A stretch of 64,000 nt of DNA from Thermoproteota archaeon (GCA_027492205.1 JAOZFN010000007.1:303112-367111), one strand, 5' to 3'. Positions 9,499 through 18,965 are shown, counted from the first letter of the stretch. Notes: generated from the sequence alone by a model not told the origin. Numbers and translations: made by a program.

Positions 9499-10463
9499 TT
9501 GCACCTGACCCCGCTCCACTCGGGATACGTGCCAGGCTCGGGCAGGAGATCTGAGAGCCTGCGCCACATCTCCGGCGTCTCCTTACACAGGGCAACGTCG
9601 CCTGAGTAGCCTAGCCTCCTCAGCTCCTCCAAAACGTACCTGTACATCTCCTCCCTCAGGTCAGGCTTGATCTTCAGTCCCCATCCGGTTTTCTCCCCGC
9701 CTCTCAGGTATTCGTGCCAGCTTCTATCCTTGGCAAACTTAACGGTCTTCCACAGTCCCCTGAGCGTCCCCAGAGTGATCCTGCTTGGCTCAAGCTCGTA
9801 CCTGTGCAGCGCGTCTTCCACCAGCTTCGAGTACTCCCCCCTCCACCCAGGGACCGGTATCATGGGGTCGAGCCTCAGCCTGAGCTCGAAGCCCTCTCTC
9901 TGCACGAGCCTGGCGGCGGCCATCCTGTCCTCCGGGCCAGGGGTCCCCCTCTCGTAGAGCCTGGCTGGCTTTGAAGCGTTGACCGAGAAGCTGACTACTA
10001 TAGCCTCCCTTGGGCCGCTCCACTCCAGTAGAGGCTGCACGTGCCTCACGCCGCCCTTGGTAACCATAAGGAACCTGTGGCCTGGGTGGGTCTCTAGGAG
10101 ATCTGAGATCACCTCTAGGAGCAGGTGAGTCCACTCAGGAATGGCCAGGCTGTCGCTCAGCTCCCCTGTATTCAGGAGCAGCCTCTCGCCCCTGGAGTCG
10201 GCCCAGGACAGGAGGTCCTCTAGCTCCGCCTTCAGCCCCTCTAGGTCCTTGAGCCTAGGGGTCTTGTTACCGAAGAACGTGCCCTGGAGATAGCAGTAGG
10301 AGCAGCCAAACGGGCAGCCGTTCGCCCACTTCAACTCCCAGAAGTGGGGGCAGACGATGTCGGAGGGCGTCTTGGCGAAGTAGACCACGTAGCGGGAGTT
10401 CTGCCACTTGAGTAGTGGCGACATAGGTTTTAGCTCGATGAAGTCCTCCTCCGTTCTCCTCAC
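9486..10463 (-). CDS. SPL-like radical SAM protein
   Basis: NGCPFGCSYCYLQGTFFGNKTPRL (CxxxCxxC with YCYLQ), GELSDSLA; C-terminal RCNC. Confidence 0.85.
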   Translation of the reverse strand: MRRTEEDFIELKPMSPLLKWQNSRYVVYFAKTPSDIVCPHFWELKWANGCPFGCSYCYLQGTFFGNKTPRLKDLEGLKAELEDLLSWADSRGERLLLNTGELSDSLAIPEWTHLLLEVISDLLETHPGHRFLMVTKGGVRHVQPLLEWSGPREAIVVSFSVNASKPARLYERGTPGPEDRMAAARLVQREGFELRLRLDPMIPVPGWRGEYSKLVEDALHRYELEPSRITLGTLRGLWKTVKFAKDRSWHEYLRGGEKTGWGLKIKPDLREEMYRYVLEELRRLGYSGDVALCKETPEMWRRLSDLLPEPGTYPEWSGVRCNCVE

Positions 10464-10498
10464 GGCCTCCTCTTCTGACTATAATGTGAGTGGATCGT

Positions 10499-12403
10499 TT
10501 AAGCGTTTGCAAGCCTAAGTAGGCAAAAGTATTCTCTGATCATCTCCAGCCGCTCTCTTGACTGAGGGGTCTCTATTAGGAAAGATTTGCCCGTCCCCCC
10601 AGAAGATAGGATAACGTCGCAGATCGTCTCTTCTATGAATCGCCTCCTATCAGAACTCTCGGAGAGTTCCTCCCAGGACTTCCTCTGCTCTTTAGAGAGG
10701 AGGAGTGACTTCCCGGTCTTAGACAGGGAGCCGAGACCCTCCCTTTCCAGAATCCTGAGCACCGCCATGAACCTCCCCACCGGAACTTGGGGAGGTGTGA
10801 GTCCGCTAGAGGAGTACACGGCGTCGAGTCTCGAGATCAGTATCTTATAGAGGGTGGAAACGCGCTTGCTGCTCTTGTCTTTTACCTCTCTCCTGAGAGC
10901 CTCGAGGAAGCTGGAGACTGACGCTCGCAGCAGGACGCGACTTTTCTCTTCTTCCCCTCCCTCTGCGACTACCTCTTGGACGGCTTGGGGGGTCAGCAGG
11001 AAGGCCAGAACCTCTCTGAGATCCCTTTCAAATGCTCCATACTTATCCAGAAACTCTGACCTCCACTCGCCCCTTAGGAGCAGGCTGAGCTTGAGCAGGA
11101 AGGGGTCCACCTCTATAATCCCAAGGGCATGGCCAGCCTTGGAGAACTCGGCCTCTAGTGCTGTCCGCTCATCTGGATACCATTCAGCAATGGAGAACAA
11201 CAGAACTGGAACATTTCTAAGCATGTTCAAGAGCTGATCCCGGTCTCTCTGGGATCTCTGCCAGGACCTCCCCGTCTTTATCTCCACAGCGATGCGTTGG
11301 ACGAGTCTGTTGCCCTTCTCTCCGGCTTCCGGTTTGTAGGTCCAGACGAGGTATTGGGCATCGGTGACGGCCCCTGGCAGCGACAGCCTGTCCCTCGAGA
11401 GAGTCGCCAAGTAGTCTAGCTTGGTCTCCCCGAGGCTCACAGTGACTGGAATAGCCCTGAGTTTCTTCCACATGAACTCCCTCCAGAGCTCTTCCACCTG
11501 CCTGCCGAGGTCAACGCTTGATCCCATCTCGGCTTCTGGATCAATATTATCCAGGATCTCCTGAAGCATTTCGGTGATGTACTTTATCACACCTCCTATC
11601 TCCCACATTAAAGCTCTGTCCTCGGCTTTCTTCCTCAGCAAGGGGTAGAGCACGCTGAAGTGTTTGTCCAGACTCACGCGATATGAATCCTTGTAGGCCC
11701 TGAAGAGGGCCATTACCTTGAGGGTTGCGTCCCGGGCGGCCTCAACTCTCTCGTCGTCAGGCATGCTCAGCCTGTACTCTCTAGACCTCGCAAGGAGTCT
11801 ATTAGCAAGCGCCCGATCTTTCTCAAACTCGGCTCTGACTCGTTTTGACATCATTAGGATGGCTGACCCTCTTGGCGGTCTATCCGACGAGCCCTCCGTT
11901 AGCCACCGAACTATATCTGCCAGATCCTCAAACCTCTTCCGGTCCCCCCTAGCCAAATCCCCAAGAAGCTGGTCCAATTCGTCCACTATCAGTACGACAG
12001 GCTTCTCTGCAGGTATAGAGACGATCTGTTGTAAAATCAATTCTCTTACGTCACACACCGGATCTAGGAAGACCCTCCTGACCTCGACTCCCCTCTTCTG
12101 AAGGAATTCCTTCAAGACAAAGCCCAGCTGAGACTTGCCGGATCCATACTCCCCGACAACCGAGACTATAGCCCCACGCCAGTCTCTATCCTTGAGATAA
12201 TTGAAGATAGCCCCATTTACTTGTCTGAGCCTTCTGACGTTTACGAAAAAGTCCTTGAGTTGATCTAGGGGGAACTCAATGGGCCTCCTATCAGACCACG
12301 ACTCTAGTACCTTGCCTAGCGAGCTGGGGTTGTACTTGGAGTATGTTTTAGAGAGGTTATAGAACTCCTCCCGTGCCTTGGAGAGAGATTCAGGATGAAT
12401 CAC
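10499..12403 (-). CDS. P-loop ATPase with candidate C-terminal PD-(D/E)XK nuclease segment
   Basis: Walker A VVGEYGSGKSQ, Walker B PVVLIVDELDQLL; KLDYLATL...QRIAVEIKTGRSWQRSQRDRDQLLNML nuclease-like; GTG start overlaps preceding stop (GTGA). Confidence 0.7.
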   Translation of the reverse strand: MIHPESLSKAREEFYNLSKTYSKYNPSSLGKVLESWSDRRPIEFPLDQLKDFFVNVRRLRQVNGAIFNYLKDRDWRGAIVSVVGEYGSGKSQLGFVLKEFLQKRGVEVRRVFLDPVCDVRELILQQIVSIPAEKPVVLIVDELDQLLGDLARGDRKRFEDLADIVRWLTEGSSDRPPRGSAILMMSKRVRAEFEKDRALANRLLARSREYRLSMPDDERVEAARDATLKVMALFRAYKDSYRVSLDKHFSVLYPLLRKKAEDRALMWEIGGVIKYITEMLQEILDNIDPEAEMGSSVDLGRQVEELWREFMWKKLRAIPVTVSLGETKLDYLATLSRDRLSLPGAVTDAQYLVWTYKPEAGEKGNRLVQRIAVEIKTGRSWQRSQRDRDQLLNMLRNVPVLLFSIAEWYPDERTALEAEFSKAGHALGIIEVDPFLLKLSLLLRGEWRSEFLDKYGAFERDLREVLAFLLTPQAVQEVVAEGGEEEKSRVLLRASVSSFLEALRREVKDKSSKRVSTLYKILISRLDAVYSSSGLTPPQVPVGRFMAVLRILEREGLGSLSKTGKSLLLSKEQRKSWEELSESSDRRRFIEETICDVILSSGGTGKSFLIETPQSRERLEMIREYFCLLRLANA

Positions 12404-13128
12404 AGCTCCCACCTCGCCGAGATCTTGGCCCTGCTGGGTATCACGAGCTCGCAGTAGGTCTCCCCGGTCACCCTGTCCTGCCACGTGGAGAACACCCTGC
12501 CCCCGAGACCGGGCGGTAACCTGTCTAGGTCCTCGGCGGACTCGAGGACGTCCCTGTAGGGCTCCAAGACCGGTATCCTCACGAGTCCCCGCTTCCAGAG
12601 CGACACTAGGATGTCCCGCACCCCGTCCCCGTACACCCTAGCCAGCGTGCCGTAAGTCACCGCACCCCTAGACCTCACGTCCTCGAGCACGGCCTCCTCC
12701 AGGGAGGTCGTGAGCACGGGAACCCTCCTCTCCCGGACGAGGTTGAGCTCAACCAGCCACCTGGCCAAGGCGCGGGCCTCCGTAGTCGTGACCTCGACTC
12801 CGAGTGAGGCGAGCGCCGCGGACAGAGAGCCCGGAGTGAGGGGGACGGAACTCCGGGTGAGCGCCCCTACGGCCTCGGCGAGCCTGAACTCCCTCATTAT
12901 GGCGTTTGCTAGGGACTCTCGGAAGTCATCGAGGGACCTTAGGTCGTCGACTCTTTGGAGCACCCACTCGAGGGTCTTGACGTACCGTGAGGCCGTCCTG
13001 GTGGACTTCACCCCGAGGATCTCGGCCGCGTCCTTCTCCCCCTTCAGCCTGCTTCTAGCGAGGGCAAGTCTGTAGAGTCCACTAATCCTGGTGGGATAGA
13101 AGCGGCTTGACCGGCGCATGATCCGCAC
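12400..13128 (-). CDS. Winged-helix DNA-binding-like protein, first gene of operon
   Basis: HTH-like segments GEKDAAEILGVKSTRTASRYVKTLEWVL and RGAVTYGTLARVYGDGVRDILVSLWKRGLV; TATA-like ccaatattta upstream. Confidence 0.5.
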   Translation of the reverse strand: MRIMRRSSRFYPTRISGLYRLALARSRLKGEKDAAEILGVKSTRTASRYVKTLEWVLQRVDDLRSLDDFRESLANAIMREFRLAEAVGALTRSSVPLTPGSLSAALASLGVEVTTTEARALARWLVELNLVRERRVPVLTTSLEEAVLEDVRSRGAVTYGTLARVYGDGVRDILVSLWKRGLVRIPVLEPYRDVLESAEDLDRLPPGLGGRVFSTWQDRVTGETYCELVIPSRAKISARWEL

Positions 13129-13338
13129 CTCAGAGGGCCCCTAAATATTGGAAAAAGTTTGTGCATCAGTCTGGGGATTGCCTATCTGGACTGAGCGGAG
13201 AGCGCGTGATCACGACATCGTCCCTCCGAAGGATGCGCAGAAGCCCAAGCCCGCTGAATCTGCCTTGGTTCAGGGGCGCTGGACGGCCGCTGCGTTCACG
13301 CGGGCCGCGCTCCCTGCCGAGCCAACCCAACTCTTTTT

Positions 13339-13363
13339 GTAGTACGTACTACCCACTACCCAC
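13339..13363. promoter_or_regulatory. Candidate VapB/AbrB operator: perfect palindrome GTAGTACGTACTAC plus CCCACTACCCAC just upstream of antitoxin ATG
   Basis: Direct reading; 12-mer recurs reverse-complemented at 19572-19583. Confidence 0.55.
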
Positions 13364-13364
13364 G

Positions 13365-13604
13365 ATGGGCGAGGTCGTCAGGGTCACGAGGAAGTTTCAG
13401 ATGACGATCCCCAGGAGGGTAAGGGAGGCGCTGGGGATCAGGGTGGGCGATAGGCTGGAGGTGGATGTCGAGGGAGATCGAATCGTCGTGAGGCCCCTGA
13501 GGCCCAGGGTAGAGGACCCGGTGGAGGCGCTCCTGTCGCTTGTGAGGGAGCCCGTGGACGTGGATGCGGTGAGGCTCGTAGAGGAGTCCTGGGGCGAGGA
13601 CTGA
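13365..13604 (+). CDS. vapB: AbrB/MazE-family antitoxin (VapB)
   Basis: VVRVTRKFQMTIPRRVREALGIRVGDRLEVDVEGDRIVVRPL. Confidence 0.85.
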   Translation: MGEVVRVTRKFQMTIPRRVREALGIRVGDRLEVDVEGDRIVVRPLRPRVEDPVEALLSLVREPVDVDAVRLVEESWGED

Positions 13605-13606
13605 TC

Positions 13607-14164
13607 TTGGGAGGCGCGGTCCGAGGGAGCCCGTGGAGGGCGGGGTCCGAGGGTGAGGGGGGGCGAGAACTAGTGGAGGCCTATGTGGACACGAACGTAT
13701 ACGTCTACGTGGCCCTCAGGCACCCGGAGTTCGGCGAACTCTGCGCGCGCATACTGAGGGCCGTTGTGTCCGGCGAGCTGAGGGCCGCCGGTTCCGACCT
13801 GGTGGCCATTGAGCTCCTCGGCTCCCTGGCCAGGGTGGGCCCCGAGGTGGCCAGGGGCGCGCTCGAGGCCTACCTGGCGATGCCCGTCAGGAGGCTCGAG
13901 GTCGACGAGAGGGTCCTCAGGGCGGCCGCCCTGATCAACGGGGTGGTGAACGTCGGTTACGACGCGATCCACGCCGCGCTCATGCTCCTGAACGGGGTCG
14001 GAGCCGTCGTGACCAACGACCTGGGGGACTGGGTCAGGCTGGCCAAGAGGCTGACGGACGTGGCCTCAACAATCGAGGAGGGTGAAATCCAGGTGAGGTC
14101 CCGAGAGCTGGCGGTGATCAGCCCGAGGTCCTTCCCCCGGCCCGTGGAGGTCGGCTCGGCGTGA
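13607..14164 (+). CDS. vapC: PIN-domain toxin (VapC); likely start GTG 13673
   Basis: VEAYVDTNVYVYVAL...VGYDAIHAALMLLNGVGAVVTNDLGDW. Confidence 0.85.
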   Translation: MGGAVRGSPWRAGSEGEGGRELVEAYVDTNVYVYVALRHPEFGELCARILRAVVSGELRAAGSDLVAIELLGSLARVGPEVARGALEAYLAMPVRRLEVDERVLRAAALINGVVNVGYDAIHAALMLLNGVGAVVTNDLGDWVRLAKRLTDVASTIEEGEIQVRSRELAVISPRSFPRPVEVGSA

Positions 14165-14239
14165 GCCCGTGGGGGTTGGCGGCTTCATCCGAGAATTTAT
14201 ATCTCTCCGACAATAAAACCTCTTCTGAGGAATGCACAA

Positions 14240-14491
14240 ATGTCTGAGGTGGTGCTGAGGGTCGGGAAGAGGGGGGAGATCTACACGACCAGGGAGCTGA
14301 GGGAGCTGGCGGGCATCAGGGAGGGCGGGAGGGTCAGGGCCAGGGTCGAGCGGGGCAGGGTGATCATCGAGCCCCTGCCCACCTTGGAGGAGCTCATCCG
14401 GGAGCCGGTGGTGGAGGTGAGCCCGGAGGAGGCCGAGAGGCTGAGCGAGGAGGCCCAGAGGGAGGTCGGCTCCCGCGATCTCGGGGGGTGA
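14240..14491 (+). CDS. vapB: AbrB-family antitoxin (VapB)
   Basis: LRVGKRGEIYTTRELRELAGIREGGRVRARVERGRVIIEPLPTLEELI; followed by PIN ORF with GTGA overlap. Confidence 0.8.
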   Translation: MSEVVLRVGKRGEIYTTRELRELAGIREGGRVRARVERGRVIIEPLPTLEELIREPVVEVSPEEAERLSEEAQREVGSRDLGG

Positions 14492-15105
14492 ACGCGCTGC
14501 CGGAGGTGAGGGCCGGGCCCGGGCTCACTCCGGGCGAGCCACCGGGTGCGGGTGAATCTGACTCTGTGGCCGGGGCCGGCGTCAGGTTTGGCGCCGAGGC
14601 CGAGGCTGGGAGCCGTGCAGAGGCGGGACCGGAGCTGATCCTGGACACCACGTACCTCCTCCCCATATTCGGCGTCGGCGTGGGGCTCCCGAGGTACGAG
14701 TCCCTGTTCCCCAGGCTCCTGGAGACGTTGAGCGTCGGGTACAACCCCGTCTCCCTCGTGGAGGCCAAGTGGATTTCTCTCGGCCTGGCCAGGGATCACC
14801 CGGACAGGCGCGACAGGCTCCTCTCGGCCTACCGCAGGGGCCTGGCCGCGATCCTGGCCGACGAGAGGATCTCGGCCACCGAGCTCACCGGCCCGGAGGT
14901 GGAGGCCGTTGCGGACCGGCTCCTCCTCGAGTTCGGGCTGGCGGACTACTTCGACAGGGTGATCTACGCGACGGCCGTCGTCGGGAGCGCGGCCCTGCTG
15001 ACGGAGGACGGGGAGCTCCTGAGGCTCGCCAGATCGCCGGAGGCCCCGAGGCCGAGGGAGGCGCTGAGGTGGGCCGACGTTCCCGGGAGGCTCCTCGGCG
15101 ATTGA
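14488..15105 (+). CDS. vapC: PIN-domain toxin with ~48-aa low-complexity N-terminal extension
   Basis: ELILDTTYLLPIFGVGV...FDRVIYATAVVGSAALLTEDGELL. Confidence 0.75.
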   Translation: MNALPEVRAGPGLTPGEPPGAGESDSVAGAGVRFGAEAEAGSRAEAGPELILDTTYLLPIFGVGVGLPRYESLFPRLLETLSVGYNPVSLVEAKWISLGLARDHPDRRDRLLSAYRRGLAAILADERISATELTGPEVEAVADRLLLEFGLADYFDRVIYATAVVGSAALLTEDGELLRLARSPEAPRPREALRWADVPGRLLGD

Positions 15106-15159
15106 ATCCGTGGGTCGTGAAACTTATCTGTGGCGACATTCCAAACTTTGTGGATAGAT

Positions 15160-15408
15160 ATGGGGATCTATGGGGTGGAAGTAAGGAGGGTGGACAGGCA
15201 GGGCAGGCTCGTCCTGCCTCCGGACTGGCGGGAGTCTGAGCTCGGGGACTCCAGGGAGGTGCTCGTGATCAAGGGGAGGGGCTACCTGAAGCTTATACCG
15301 AGGAGGAGGCGTGACCTGACGAGGTTCTTTGACTCCGTGGATCTGGGCGTCGAGTCCATAGTCGACTGGGCCGAGTTCGAGGCGGAGCTGCCTCGCGGCA
15401 GGGGGTGA
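15160..15408 (+). CDS. Orphan AbrB-family antitoxin-like protein
   Basis: MGIYGVEVRRVDRQGRLVLPPDWRESELGDSREVLVIKGRGYLKLIP; own TATA-like aacttatc upstream; no intact PIN downstream. Confidence 0.75.
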   Translation: MGIYGVEVRRVDRQGRLVLPPDWRESELGDSREVLVIKGRGYLKLIPRRRRDLTRFFDSVDLGVESIVDWAEFEAELPRGRG

Positions 15409-16102
15409 CTGAACTGGACCCAAGACCCGAGGTGGGCAAGGATCCGCGCGCGGGGGTAAGCCTCCAGAAGCGCCTCTATCCAGGGTCCTCGGGATCTCCC
15501 TAAACTTGTCCGGAATACACCCAGCTAGGATCGTTGAGGTCGACTCAAACCTGATGAGACTAGCCTCCCTTCAGGGCTGAGTACGCCTGGGATGGGAGTT
15601 CCCAAATCGTTATGGGGCGTTCGAGAGGGACTTGGAGGAGGTTATGCCTATCCTGCTCGGCCCGATCTTCCCCGCCCCTTTGGCGTCGAGACTGCCCTCC
15701 AGATACACCGCCGAGTCTGCTGGGGGCGCCTCACTACTCGAAGCCCGATCTAGCAAGGAAGTCGCTGCGATCAGGGGCGGCCATAGGTCTCTTAGCAGAC
15801 GAGATAGCTCGGGGCGTAGACAGATCCAGCTGGAAGAGAATAGACAGCCGTTCTAGTTAGAGCTGGTCGCTCAGCAGTCCGGTCTCGTTAAGTTCCTCCA
15901 ATCCGCACTCAGCGAGATTCCACAAACCCGCTCAACTCTTTGAGGAGGTAACGATCGCTGCGCGATTCCCCGCGCATGGGCGTCACGCGAGTGGGCAGGC
16001 CGTTTTTATTTGGAGAACTGTAGGGCTGCGCTGTGCACTTCATCACAGCAAAGCGAAAGGCGCGTTCACTTTTATTGTAACCTATGAGTTCTGACCGCCG
16101 AC

Positions 16103-17476
16103 GTGCGCGCAGTCAGCTACGCTGACGCAGCTCTGCTGGACGAGCTGACCCCCTTTCTCGCGCTTTCCAAGCGAATTAAGGGCTTCTACCGGAGAGTTGA
16201 GTGCTCTCTCCCGAGGTCTCTCGTGGAGGGACGATCGTACCTACCATACGTTGCTATGGTGCTCTCAGTGGTTATTCCGCTGTTCCTTGCTCAGATGGGC
16301 GGGTACATTTGGACTTATGGACTAAGTAGAACTATCTCGCTTCTAAAACAGAGTGAATACATCTACTATGCCTCCCATCCTAGGGAGATACCGACAGGCA
16401 TTGTTCCAGATGGTCTAGATATTTTCAGACGCATGCCGCCATTCCCTGATGTGATGATGTTCAGCTACGTGGCCGGCTCCTACGCTGCCTATCACCTCGC
16501 CCGCTGGATAGTGGGTTACTCTAGGCTCCTTTCGAGCCTCGCCCCACACTCTCAAGACGATTCATCTTTAGGAGCTCGTCCGCGGGTCGGGAGGATGCCA
16601 GCCTTTTTCTTGAATCCTGGGGTTTGGGCGGTCAGCTGGGCGATTCTGATGGGTTCAGAGGCCCTCATGAGCCACTACCAGCTTTGGGTTTTTAGGGGTG
16701 AGGGCGCCAAGGAGGTGGTCGTCCAGCTTATCTGGATGCTGGACGACATGTGGATTAACCTCGTGACAGTTTCCGCGGCCTACTGCGCGTTAGCGGCCTC
16801 CCTCTGGTCTAAGATTCTAGTAAGCTTTCTCTTAGAGGATACATCCTCTTGGCGAGCCCAAGAAGCGGTCGAGACATACCTGATCAAGCTCAACGACGAA
16901 CTCGCCAAGGCCTGGACCTCTCTCAGTGTGGGGTGGCTGATCCCTTGGGGGACCTACTCTAGCCTGTACGCGACTCTCGTGGAGGTTCTGGGGCTTGAGG
17001 CCAGGGGAATCACCGAAAGCCTCCTAGGTTTCGCCCGGCTCGGGAGGATCCTGCTTCCCCTATCTGCACTGGTATGGGGTATGCTGCGCCGCTCGGGGAA
17101 GGTGTGGTGTGACACGCTCCGTGTCATCATGCGGTCTGCTGAGGAGAATCAGAGGAGTCAGCCGCAAAGAGAGGCGATCTTCAAGACGGTGCACCGCGTC
17201 GTGGGGAGGCTGCTCGTTAGGTACTCCCCTATAGAATTTCTCTACGCCTGGCTGACAATTCCAGAGATCGTAGAGGTCTTCTTAGAGATATTAGCCAGGT
17301 CAGTGGGGAGTAGTGTGTACTTCAGGCTAGCCGAAGCTCCGATCGGCCTCTTGACTGGGTTCTCTATAGGAGATGCGGTGTTCTCTAGGTTCTCTCGCAC
17401 CATAGAGGTGTATCCGGAGGTATTCGGACATGGTAGCCATTCTGTGCGATCCAAGCCTGGGCAGATATCGAGGTGA
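16103..17476 (+). CDS. Multi-pass membrane protein of unknown family
   Basis: Several hydrophobic segments (YLPYVAMVLSVVIPLFLAQMGGYIW, WAVSWAILMGSEAL, LVTVSAAYCALAASLWSKILVSFLL). Confidence 0.65.
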   Translation: MRAVSYADAALLDELTPFLALSKRIKGFYRRVECSLPRSLVEGRSYLPYVAMVLSVVIPLFLAQMGGYIWTYGLSRTISLLKQSEYIYYASHPREIPTGIVPDGLDIFRRMPPFPDVMMFSYVAGSYAAYHLARWIVGYSRLLSSLAPHSQDDSSLGARPRVGRMPAFFLNPGVWAVSWAILMGSEALMSHYQLWVFRGEGAKEVVVQLIWMLDDMWINLVTVSAAYCALAASLWSKILVSFLLEDTSSWRAQEAVETYLIKLNDELAKAWTSLSVGWLIPWGTYSSLYATLVEVLGLEARGITESLLGFARLGRILLPLSALVWGMLRRSGKVWCDTLRVIMRSAEENQRSQPQREAIFKTVHRVVGRLLVRYSPIEFLYAWLTIPEIVEVFLEILARSVGSSVYFRLAEAPIGLLTGFSIGDAVFSRFSRTIEVYPEVFGHGSHSVRSKPGQISR

Positions 17477-18308
17477 TGTAGACGATGTGCTGGCCCTCCT
17501 GTATCTGATCAGGAGGGGGGTAAGGATATCTGGTATAGCAGCCGTGGAAGGAAACGCAGACGCCAGGCACGCATATCAGGTAGCTGAGTCTGTGGCTCGG
17601 GCCAGCGGTGAGGACATACCCGTTTACCCTAGCCCAAAGGCGGTGCGAGGTGAGGAGACCGCGGTTGACTTCCTTAGGAGCGCCATCTCCGAGGGGGAGG
17701 ATGTCATCGCCATGTCACCATTGACATATTTGGCGGAGGCCCTCAGGAAGGTGAACGGCCCCTTCTACTCCAGAATCTTCATCATGGGTGGATCCATTCG
17801 CCAAAGGGCCCTGGCGGCCTTTCCGGAGTTCAACTTCTGGAAAGATGCTCTTGCCGCGAGGAGGGTTCTCGAGGCCCCGTGGAGAGAGGTTCATGTTATT
17901 CCCCTAGACTTCACGGCGACCGTGAAGTGGGACTGCGGGAGGCTGGTTCGTTCCCTCCGGGAGATCTCAATGGACTTGAACGATCCCCTGATTAAACTCG
18001 TTGCTGGAGGCATTGTCCCGTGGTGCAGAACCTCCACCACATTCTTCGGGGGGCTCGTCCCGCATGATGTCTTGGCGGTCATATACTACGATCGGGCGGA
18101 TCTTTTCAAGGTCTCGGAAAGGAGACTCACTGTGGAGGTCAAAGGCCTCTTCAAGAAGGGACGCCTGACAGAGTCTGAGGGCGCCAGGCCTCTGCGCCTA
18201 GTGAATGGACTGTCCGCCGGTTCGGAAAATCTGCTAGACCTCTTTCTCGCTGCCATCAGGGGAGGCAAATCTGTACCTACAAGGGCAGAAGGCCGTCCTT
18301 TGGTCTAG
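17430..18308 (+). CDS. Divergent inosine-uridine-type nucleoside hydrolase-like protein
   Basis: DPSLGRYRGDVDDVLALLYLIRRGVRISGIAAVEGNAD, AMSPLTYLAEAL, IFIMGGSIRQ...PEFNFWKDALAARRVL, IPLDFTATVKW. Confidence 0.75.
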   Translation: MVAILCDPSLGRYRGDVDDVLALLYLIRRGVRISGIAAVEGNADARHAYQVAESVARASGEDIPVYPSPKAVRGEETAVDFLRSAISEGEDVIAMSPLTYLAEALRKVNGPFYSRIFIMGGSIRQRALAAFPEFNFWKDALAARRVLEAPWREVHVIPLDFTATVKWDCGRLVRSLREISMDLNDPLIKLVAGGIVPWCRTSTTFFGGLVPHDVLAVIYYDRADLFKVSERRLTVEVKGLFKKGRLTESEGARPLRLVNGLSAGSENLLDLFLAAIRGGKSVPTRAEGRPLV

Positions 18309-18355
18309 TCGGATGCGCGGTGACCCACAGCTGCCTACAAGACCTGCGCTGGGAG

Positions 18356-18457
18356 GCCGTGGCAGGCCCGGATAATTTGCGGCGACGCTAAAGATGGCGC
18401 AAAGAATGGCAGTGCTCCAGCTTCTCCACCTATAGCGCGACTTGGGCCTGCCACGGC
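18356..18457. repeat. 14-bp perfect inverted repeat GCCGTGGCAGGCCC / GGGCCTGCCACGGC enclosing 74 nt
   Basis: Arms at 18356-18369 and 18444-18457. Confidence 0.85.
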
Positions 18458-18589
18458 GCGCATCTCGGACGACCGCCCATGTACTCATCCTTGAGGGGGT
18501 GATTTGAGGATAAGAGGACCTCAAGGCGATGTCCCCAACCCCCTCGCAAGAGATCCTCACCTTATATCCTCTGAATAGCCCTCATCTGC

Positions 18590-18965
18590 GCGCCATCTCG
18601 ATCAAAAGTTCACTCCACTCTTGAGAGGCGTGCTCTCCTCTAAATTTCAGAAGGGCTGGCGTCCAGCTCAAGGTCCCTTGGCGACGGAAAGGGATGGGCT
18701 AGTGCGTACTCCCGGAGGTCGACCCTCTCTTGCTTCACCGTTATCCTGTTTATCATGTCAGACAGGGTCTTCCCCGTTTTTCTTCCGCTCGAATAGAACT
18801 CTCTCATCTCTAACTATAAGCCAGGAGAGCGAGATACTAGGTCCATGTCGATAGCCAATACTCTGCTGCCAGATTCCCTGGCAACCACGCAGTCAGGGCT
18901 GCGATCGTTGTCTTGCCCACACCACCTGGAGCCGAGAACAGCCCCAGTACTTTTCCGCCCTTAAT
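18590..18965 (-). pseudogene. Decayed ParA/MinD-like ATPase
   Basis: Minus-strand KVLGLFSAPGGVGKTTIAALTA, frameshift, VVARESGSRVLAIDMDLVSRSPGL, in-frame stop, LEMREFYSSGRKTGKTLSDMINRITV. Confidence 0.7.

Noticed and set aside
15612-15860. ORFs 15612..15860 and 15632..15856
   Set aside because: Short, overlapping in different frames, no start context or family motif; likely degraded sequence
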